The notes under the pieces were generated by a model. It saw only the letters and a list, made by a program, of their open reading frames with translations. It made no database searches and was not told the origin of the DNA. A DNA stretch of 64,000 nt, taken from positions 139,935,148 through 139,999,147 of the forward strand of contig CM077665.1 in NCBI GenBank assembly GCA_039707655.1, read 5' to 3'. Made by a program: the position numbers and the translations under genes. This stretch comes from Elymus sibiricus (Eukaryota > Streptophyta > Magnoliopsida > Poales > Poaceae). Below, piece after piece: positions 56,889 to 64,000 of this stretch (position 1 is its first letter; every line of letters starts with the position of its first letter).

Positions 56889-58462
56889 TGACGTGGCTTG
56901 AGACTACGTCGGTATTTCCCCAAAGAGGAAGGGATGATGCAGCACAGCGACGGTAAGTATTTCCCTCAGTTACGAAACCAAGGTTATCGAACCATTAGGA
57001 GGATCACCACCACCCAATAAGCAGCACCTGCACACAAACAACAAATACTTGCAACCCGACGCGAAAGAGAGGTTGTCAATCTCTCTACGGTAACAAGATA
57101 GATTAGGTAGTGATAGATAGGAGAGATAGATCTCTCAAGAACACAAAATAAAAAGAGCAAATATGCAGCAATATGTTTTTGGGTTTTTGGTTTTGTAGAT
57201 CTGGAAACAAAGATTGCAAAAAAGTAGATCGAAAAGCAATACGTTGGAAAAGTAGACCCGGGGGCCGTAGGGTTCACTAGTGGCTTCTCTCATGAGTATA
57301 TCACACGGTGGGTGAACAAATTACTGTTGGGCAATTGATAGAAAATCGAATAGTCATGACAATATCCAAGGCAATGATCATTATATAGGCATCATGTCCA
57401 AGATAGATAGACCGACTCCTGCCTGCATCTACCTCTATTACTCCACACATCGACCGCTATCCAGCATGCATCTAGTGTATTAAGTTCATGGAAAAACTGA
57501 GTAATGCAATAAGAACGATGACATGATGTAGACAAGATCTATTCATGTAGGAATAGACCCCATCTTGTTATCCTTAATAGCAACGATACATGCGTGTCTT
57601 GCTGCCCCTTCTGTCACTGGGAAAGAACACCGCAAGATCGAACCCATCACAAAGCACCTCTTCCCATGGCAAGAAAAATCGATCTAGTCGGCCTAACTAA
57701 ACCAAAGATTCGGAGAAGAAATACGAGGCTATAAGTAATCATGCATATAAGAGATCAAAGAAGAATCAAATAATATTCATGGATAGAAACTGATCATGAA
57801 CTCAAAATTCATCGGATCCCAATAAACACACCGCAAAAGTTTACATCAAATAGATCTCCAAGAGACCACTGTATTGAGAATCATAAGAGAGAGAGAGGAA
57901 GCCATCTAGCTACTGCCTATGGACCCGTAGGTCTATGGTGGACTACTCACGCATCATCGAAGAGGCACCTATGAGGAAGATGAACCCCTCCATGATGGTG
58001 TTTAGATTGGATCTCGAGGTTCTGGAACTTGCGGCGGCTGGAATTGTGTTTCGTCGACTCCCCTAGGGTTTTTGAAATATTTGGGAATTTATAGGCATCA
58101 GAGGCGGTGCGGAGGGGCCCCGTGGAGGGCACAACCCATCAGGGCGCGCCGGGAGCCCCCTGGCGCGCCCTGGTGGTTGTGCTCTCCACAACCCACCTTC
58201 CTGGCTCTTCTTTGGTCCACTGGGTGTCTTCTGGTTCCGAAAAAATCTCCAAAAAGTTTCGTCGCGATTGGACTCCGTTTGGTATTGATTTTCTGCGAAG
58301 TAAAAAACAAGCAAAAACAGCAACTGGCACTTTGGCACTATGTCAATAGGTTAGTCCCAAAAAATGATACAAAGTTGTTATAAAATGATTGTAAAACATC
58401 CAAGAATGATAATATAACAGCATCGAACAAGCAAAAATTATAGATACGTTGGAGACGTATCA
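56889..58462 (-). mobile_element. Solo LTR, Gypsy, related to B (minus strand)
   Basis: This 1,574-bp LTR has ends TGACGTGG...GTATCA and a perfect duplication GATAC at 56884-56888 and 58463-58467. The minus-strand start TGATACGTCTCCAACGTATC, a TATA box (58087-58093) and an inverted repeat (58123-58189) place it with the A/B group as a third family. No internal sequence is present, so the element was reduced by LTR-LTR recombination. Confidence 0.9.
58087..58093 (-). promoter_or_regulatory. TATA box of the solo LTR
   Basis: TATAAAT on minus, about 30 bp from the inverted repeat 58123-58189, as in A and B. Confidence 0.65.
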
Positions 58463-59370
58463 GATACCCGTGGTGACAATGGGGTGTTCTATTGATTCAC
58501 TTGATATATGTTTTGGTACTCAACTTGCGGATTCCCGCGGTGACATTGGGGTAATCTATGCATAGGGGTTGATGCACGTTCTTGTCCTGCTTTCTCCGAT
58601 AGAAATCTTGGGGTACTATTTGAGGTCTTTGTGTTGGATTGAGTATTATGAATCTGAAATTGTTTGATGTGTATCGTATAATTAACTCATGGATACTTGT
58701 GGTGACATTGGAGTATCTAGGTGACATTAGAGTTGGTTGATGCGTATCATATGGTGTTATTCTAGTACGAACTCTTAGATAGATCGATCGGAAAGGATAA
58801 CTTGATGTTATTTTAGTACGAACTCTTGGATAGATCGATCGGGAAGGATAACTTTAAGGTGGTTTCGTACCCTACAAACAATTTCTTCTTATGTTCTCCG
58901 CTAGATAAGAACTTTGGAGTGATTCTTTGTTCCACATTGAGGGATGGTTATGTGATCCAATTATATTAGCATTGTTGAGAGATTGCACTAGCGAAAGTAC
59001 GGACCCTAGGCCTTGTTTTCAAGCATTGTAATACCGTTTGTGCTCACTTTTGTTACTTGCTACCTTGCTGTTTTTATATTTTCAGATTACAAAAACCTAT
59101 ATATACCATCCATATTGTACTTGTATCACCATCTCTTCGCCGAACTAGCGCACCTATACAATTTGCCATTGTATTGGGTGTGTTGGGGACACAAGAGATT
59201 TCTTGTATTTGATTGCAGGGTTGTTTGAGAGAGACCATCTTCATCCTACACCTCCCACGGATTGATAAACCTTAGGTCATCCACTTGAGGGAAATTGCTA
59301 CTTTCCTACAAAACTCTACGCTTGGAGGCCCAACAAAGTCTACATGAATAAAGTTGCGTAGTGGACATCA
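58463..59370 (+). repeat. Element A LTR2, last part
   Basis: This part continues LTR2 after the solo LTR to its end GTGGACATCA. Adding the three parts and removing the duplications gives about 1.68 kb, equal to LTR1. Confidence 0.9.
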
Positions 59371-59380
59371 AGCTCTTTTC

Positions 59381-59398
59381 TGGCGCTGTTGCCGGGGA
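59381..59398 (+). other. Element A primer binding site (INT2)
   Basis: TGGCGCTGTTGCCGGGGA, with one C-to-T change against INT1 and B. Confidence 0.8.
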
Positions 59399-59495
59399 GG
59401 TGAGTGCTTGAAGGTATATCCTTAGATCTTTTCATTGAATCTTTTAGTTTCTTGTTATATCACTAGTTTGGTTTTATCAAAGAAAACTACAAAAA

Positions 59496-60320
59496 ATGGA
59501 GTTTAGGTTGCATCATTTATATCGTCTTTATAATGTCTTTCGTGAAAATAAGGATTCAGAAAATTGTGCTCAATTGGTAGAGGAAGAAATTATGAAAATA
59601 CTTAATGAGAATTCCATGAATGATGAGCATGATTGCAATATTTCTAGTATGAATTCTCTGAATATTCATGATGCTAATGATATGCAAAGCCACAAGCTTG
59701 GGGATGCTATGTTTGATGAAGATGATATTTTTAGTCCCCCAAGTTTTGATGAGCAAATTTATTATGATGATGGCATGCCTCCTATCTATGATGATTATGA
59801 TGATGACATGTACGCTATAAAGTGTGATAGTAACCATGAAACTTGTCATCATGATTTTAATATTGAATGTGGTTATGTCAATGAAGTGTCTCATGATAGT
59901 TATTTTGTTGAGTTTAATCCCACTACAATGAATGAGAAGAAAATTGCTTATGTGGAGAGTAATAAATTTTCTATGCTTGTAGATCATGAAAAGCATGCTT
60001 TATGTGATAGTTATATTGTGAAATTCCTTCATGATGCAACTGAAAATTATTATGAGGTAGGAACATATGCTTGTAGGAATTGCAATAATATCAAGTTTCC
60101 TCCCTATGTGTTGAAAATCTTGAAGATATGCTTGTTTTGCCTTCCTATGCTAGATGATTCTTGCTCCCATAAATTGTTTGCTCACAAAATCCCTATGCAT
60201 AGCAAGTGGGTTAGACTTAAATGTGCTTGTCATGAGATTCATGATGCTCTCTTGCATGTTTCAATTACTATTCCTATGCGAGCATCATTGAAATCATCAT
60301 GCCTAGCTAAAAGGCATTAA
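59496..60320 (+). CDS. Element A ORF, INT2 copy, full length
   Basis: 274 codons, intact, with the same start context as INT1. It lacks three residues in the Asp/Tyr stretch (an in-frame 9-bp difference) and reads through to the conserved C-terminus (SHKLFAHKIPMHSKWVRL), which INT1 loses by frameshift. It carries CRNC...CLFC. The HKLGDA codons coincide with a copy of the 14-mer AAGCTTGGGGATGC (59694-59707), as in INT1 and in B. Function unknown. Confidence 0.8.
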   Translation: MEFRLHHLYRLYNVFRENKDSENCAQLVEEEIMKILNENSMNDEHDCNISSMNSLNIHDANDMQSHKLGDAMFDEDDIFSPPSFDEQIYYDDGMPPIYDDYDDDMYAIKCDSNHETCHHDFNIECGYVNEVSHDSYFVEFNPTTMNEKKIAYVESNKFSMLVDHEKHALCDSYIVKFLHDATENYYEVGTYACRNCNNIKFPPYVLKILKICLFCLPMLDDSCSHKLFAHKIPMHSKWVRLKCACHEIHDALLHVSITIPMRASLKSSCLAKRH

Positions 60321-63300
60321 AGAAAAGCGCTTCTTGGGAGACAACCCGACACTTTTACTCTCTGTTTTTATATGTTAAAATGATTAATCTACTGTATTAA
60401 GCATGTTTTGTGTCTTTTATTTCAATAAAGTGCCAAGTAAAGCCTTTGGGATGACTCACAAGATGAGTAGAATTGATGCTGAACCAAAACAGAAACTTTT
60501 GACTCCAGTACAGGAATTTTCATTTTTAACTGGAGCGTGATTATGATCTGAATTTTTTACACAGTCTTCATATACAAAGTATTCAGGTTTCCCTACTTTT
60601 TCAGCATTTTTAGAGACAGGGAAGTATGGCTATACTACAGATCTTCACAGACTGTTCTATTTTTGACAGATTCTGTTTTGCATCCATAGTTTGCTTGTTT
60701 TAGTGTTTCCATAGCTTATATTTAGTGGTATAAATTATGGGAATGATATAATACAGTAGGTATCATGTGGTAACAATTATGAATCTTGTCTTGACAGTAC
60801 CTAAGTGAATGATTTATCATTATTATACTAACCCATCTCACGAAGTTCCGTTAAGTTTTATGTGATTGAAGTTTTCAAGTTTTGGGTGAGACACCGATAT
60901 GAGGAGAATAAGGAGTGACAAGAACCTAAGCTTGTGGATGCCTAAGGCATGCCCAAGGTAATATCCAAGGAATACTCAAGCGCCTAAGCTTGGGGATGCC
61001 CCGGAAGGCATCCCCTCTTTCGTCTTCAACATTATCGGTATATCTTACTTAGAGCTATATTTTTATTCGTCACATAATATGTGCTTTGCTTGGATTGTCA
61101 TTTTATTTTGTTGGTCTCTGTTAGGTGTTATTTATATCTTGCTTTTCAATAAAAAGTTCCAAGATTTGTCCTAGGATGCTTGCATTGCATGTTTTGATGT
61201 GTGCTGTGTAAAAGCAGAAACTTTTGCTGTAGTGTTTGAATTTTCATATTTTACTGCAACGTGGAAAGTTTCTGAAATTTTTACAAAGTATTTTCATAAA
61301 AATTATTTAGCATGTCCTAAATTTTCATAATTTTTTGAGTTACAGAAGTACACTGTTTTCATAAATTGCAACAGACTGTTCTGTTTGGACAGATTGCTGT
61401 CATAGTTTTGTTATCTACTTATCCTATTGTTTCCATAGCCTTTATTGGTAGATATAAATTGTCGAGACAATATTAAACATTAGATGATGTTTGAAAATTA
61501 TTATGCAACTTGTCTCGGCAGTACATGAAGTGTTGATTTGTTCTTATGTGTACTAACCTATCTCACGGGTTCTTTTCGAGTTTTTGTGGATGAAATTTTT
61601 GAGACTTAGGTGAAACCGGGATATGAGAGGATTGAACGAGATAGAAAAGCTCAAGCTTGGGGATGCTCAAGTCACCCCAAGTAAATATTTCAAGAAGTCT
61701 CAAGCATCTAAGCTTGGGGATGCTATGCATCCCACCTCTCTTCATCAACAATTATCGGTTAGCCTATGTTGAGCCTAAATTTTTATTTGTCCACATGATA
61801 TGTGCTATTCTTGGAGTGCTATTTTTCTTTTGCTTGATATTTAAATAAAATACTCAGATCTGAAAATCTTTATTAAGAGAGAGTCCTCACATAGCTACTT
61901 TATTGTTTGACTACTCATTGATCTTCACTTATATCTTTTGAGAGTAGTTTGATGTTTACTCTTGTGCTTCACTTATATCCTATGAGTAAATTATGAATCA
62001 ATGAAATATCATAAATATGAAATTATAAATGTGCTTTATGCTTAGTAGTAGCTTCACATCTGGTTTATAAAGTAAAATCTATTGAAGTTTGATAATCACA
62101 ATATTGGTCATACAAACAATTCTTGAATGATTAGTATAAGGAAGAGAACTTTCACATACAAATATATTATCTTGGACATCTTCTATGATTGTGAATAACC
62201 ATTAATTATTTTCAAACTTGAGAAAATTATTTGAAGTTGGACAAGGAAGACAATGTAATGAGTTATGGTTGTGTATATTTGCATAGAAGTTATATTGTTA
62301 TGGATCCTCCAACATGTGGTGCTTATTTAGAACCTTTTGCTAGCCAACACTTCGTACTAAGTAGAGATACTACTTGTGCATCCAAATCCTTGAGCCAAGT
62401 TTCTTCCATAAGAGTCCACCATACCTACCTATATATGGTATTTCACTACCATTCCAAGTAAATTTGCATGTGCCACCTCTAAACAATTAAATAAACATCT
62501 GTTTTGTGTGCCTGGACCGCTCATGGAGCGACGGGGGGCGGTCAGTATCTTCCATGTTAAGCGGATTATTCTCATGATGAGTGTTTATTCACTCGTCCTT
62601 GCACGAGAGGGGCGGTAAAAGGGATTCCCATTCCCGAAATAAAAAAGAATGCAAATAATTAAACAAAACTCCCCCAGGAATGTTGTTGGTATGGATGGTA
62701 CCCATAGATTCGGCTAGCCGTGAAGTGTGTTTGTTGGTGGAGGGGGAGTAAACCTTTACTTTTACCACTTGGGAACCACCGCTAATGTGTTTAACGTGGA
62801 AGATATTGATAGGTCGTAACATTGACAGGAAGGGTGCACCTCCCAAAATTACATTCATCTCTGTTTTAAACAATGAGCTCTGGCACATATGCAAATCCCT
62901 GCTTCCCTCTGCGAAGGGACAATCTATTTACTTTCATGTTACTTACTTTCATGTTGCGTCGACTTCTTATTCCAACCACAATCTATTAGTTGGCAAGCAA
63001 CATGTGGTGGGGAAAGATCTAGGCACATATGGCCAGTAAAATATATTTGATCATGATTCATTATTGTTGACAATTATCTTTATGATAAGTATGTTGGGAG
63101 GCGAAACATTAAGCCACTATCTTTCTCTGTGTTCGATGGATGCCATTTGTTCTAAAAATATGCTTTGAGTACTAGCAATCATAGAAGACTATATGATGAT
63201 TGAGTATGTGGAGCTCTTACTTAGACTTTGTTGAGAATAAGTTGAATTGCAATTGTTTGGTCACTAAGAACATAGGTTGTTAAGTTTCAAGAGAATTCAT

Positions 63301-63501
63301 TGTTTGAACCATAACATTATTGTGTGGTTGCTACTTTATCATGATAAGTTTTATGAGAAAGAGTTGTTGTTATGATGCTAGGAAAAGTGGTTGAAATTAT
63401 CATTGATCAAACTTATGCACTATGCATGATTCACACTTCATAAATTATTTCTTTTATCATTTACCTACTCGAGGACGAGTAGGAATTAAGCTTGGGGATG
63501 C
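60321..63501 (+). other. Element A INT2 non-coding region
   Basis: This region matches INT1 throughout: the duplicated module (starts near 60490 and 61215), the hairpin at 60992-61015, and 14-mers at 60928 (one mismatch), 60986, 61653, 61710 and 63488 (polypurine tract). It is closely similar to INT1 by eye, with scattered substitutions and small indels. Confidence 0.75.
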
Positions 63502-64000
63502 TGATACGTCTCCAACAAATCGATAATTTATGAAGTATTCATGCCATATTCACCTATGTTTACAATACTTTTATATGGTTTTGATGCACTTTATATGATT
63601 TATTTAGAACTAACCCGGACTGACGCTGTTTTTAGCAGAATTACCGTGGTGTTGTTTTTGTGCAGAAAATGAAAGTTCTTGGAATCGCCCGAAACTTTTT
63701 GACAATTTTTTTTGGAACAAAAGAGGCACTAGATGCTTCGTGGGAGGGCCAGAAGAGCCACAAGGTGGGCACAACCCACCAGGGCGCGCCAGAGGGCCCA
63801 GGCGCGCCCTGGTGTCTTGTGCCCTCCTCGTGGCCCACCTTCACATGAAACCAACGCAAAAAATCCTATAAATATAGAAACCATCAGAAATAACCCTAGA
63901 CTCTCCGCTCCACTGCCGCAACTCTCTGTATCGATAAAAAACCAATCTGGAGACGTTCCAGTACCCTGCCGGAGAGGGGAATCCATCTCCCGTGGCCATC
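63502..64000 (+). repeat. Element A LTR3, partial
   Basis: LTR start TGATACGTCTCCAACA; inverted repeat 63759-63832; TATA box 63867-63874. It runs off the window. In several diagnostic positions (for example 63669-63695) it agrees with LTR1 rather than LTR2. Confidence 0.9.

Larger units (their letters stand above)
11472..64000 (+). mobile_element. Sabrina/WHAM-like element A, tandem LTR-INT-LTR-INT-LTR
   Basis: Three LTR copies and two internal regions of the same family follow head to tail: LTR1 11472-13150, INT1 13151-17264, LTR2 (17265-17854 + 56699-56888 + 58468-59370), INT2 59371-63501, LTR3 from 63502. One LTR is shared between the two internal regions, as expected from unequal recombination. 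There is no gag or pol. Each internal region has one ORF near the primer site and about 3.2 kb of non-coding sequence. I infer a non-autonomous Gypsy family. X and a solo LTR later split LTR2. Confidence 0.85.

Noticed and set aside
1..64000. CRISPR arrays, bacterial operons, rRNA or complete tRNA genes
   Set aside because: None seen; the sequence is plant retrotransposon DNA.

Overview
The window looks like intergenic DNA of a Triticeae grass (wheat, Aegilops or barley group). The reasons are a complete Angela/WIS/BARE-1-type Copia retrotransposon, Sabrina/WHAM-like Gypsy elements (LTRs starting TGATACGTCTCCAACG, tRNA-Asp-type primer site), two LARD-like elements with 4-kb LTRs, and no intact host gene. 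Family names come from recognition only; I ran no database search.

Layout. Bases 1-1740 are unassigned and hold a short piece resembling the C-terminus of a plant UDP-glycosyltransferase. Bases 1741-2818 and 11384-11471 are the two visible parts of an old repeat ('E'), rich in GCGGTAGTACCGC-like palindromes. E is split by a complete Angela-type element (2819-11378, TSD GAAGC). From 11472 to the window end runs a Sabrina/WHAM-like element ('A') in a head-to-tail arrangement: LTR1 (11472-13150), INT1 (13151-17264), LTR2, INT2 (59371-63501), LTR3 (63502 to beyond 64000). LTR2 is broken by two insertions. One is a Tat-lineage Gypsy element 'X' (17855-56693, TSD TCTCT). The other is a minus-strand solo LTR (56889-58462, TSD GATAC).

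X contains three further layers, each with a perfect 5-bp target-site duplication. B is a minus-strand Sabrina/WHAM-like element (24864-55305, TSD CCACG). Inside B lies C, a minus-strand LARD-like element (28491-51965, TSD GGCTC). Inside C lies D, a minus-strand LARD-like element (34473-45757, TSD CTAGA). Removing the layers restores continuous sequence at every junction, so the order of events is readable: E, then A, X, B, C, D, with Angela a separate late insertion into E.

Coding content is only retroelement genes. Angela has degenerate gag, protease, integrase, reverse transcriptase and RNase H. X has a gag-less, stop-interrupted pol in the order protease, RT, RNase H, second RNase H, integrase. 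X also carries an antisense reading frame with its own TATA box, an AT-hook and a B3-like domain. A and B have no gag or pol but carry one related ORF of about 270-290 codons with a C-x2-C-x15-C-x2-C motif. C and D are non-coding.

The most interesting signals are: the antisense AT-hook/B3-like gene of X; a 14-base polypurine-tract-like motif repeated through the A and B interiors; a long inverted repeat about 30 bp upstream of the TATA box in three related LTR families; and palindromes or hairpins in C and D whose arms differ by paired, structure-preserving changes.
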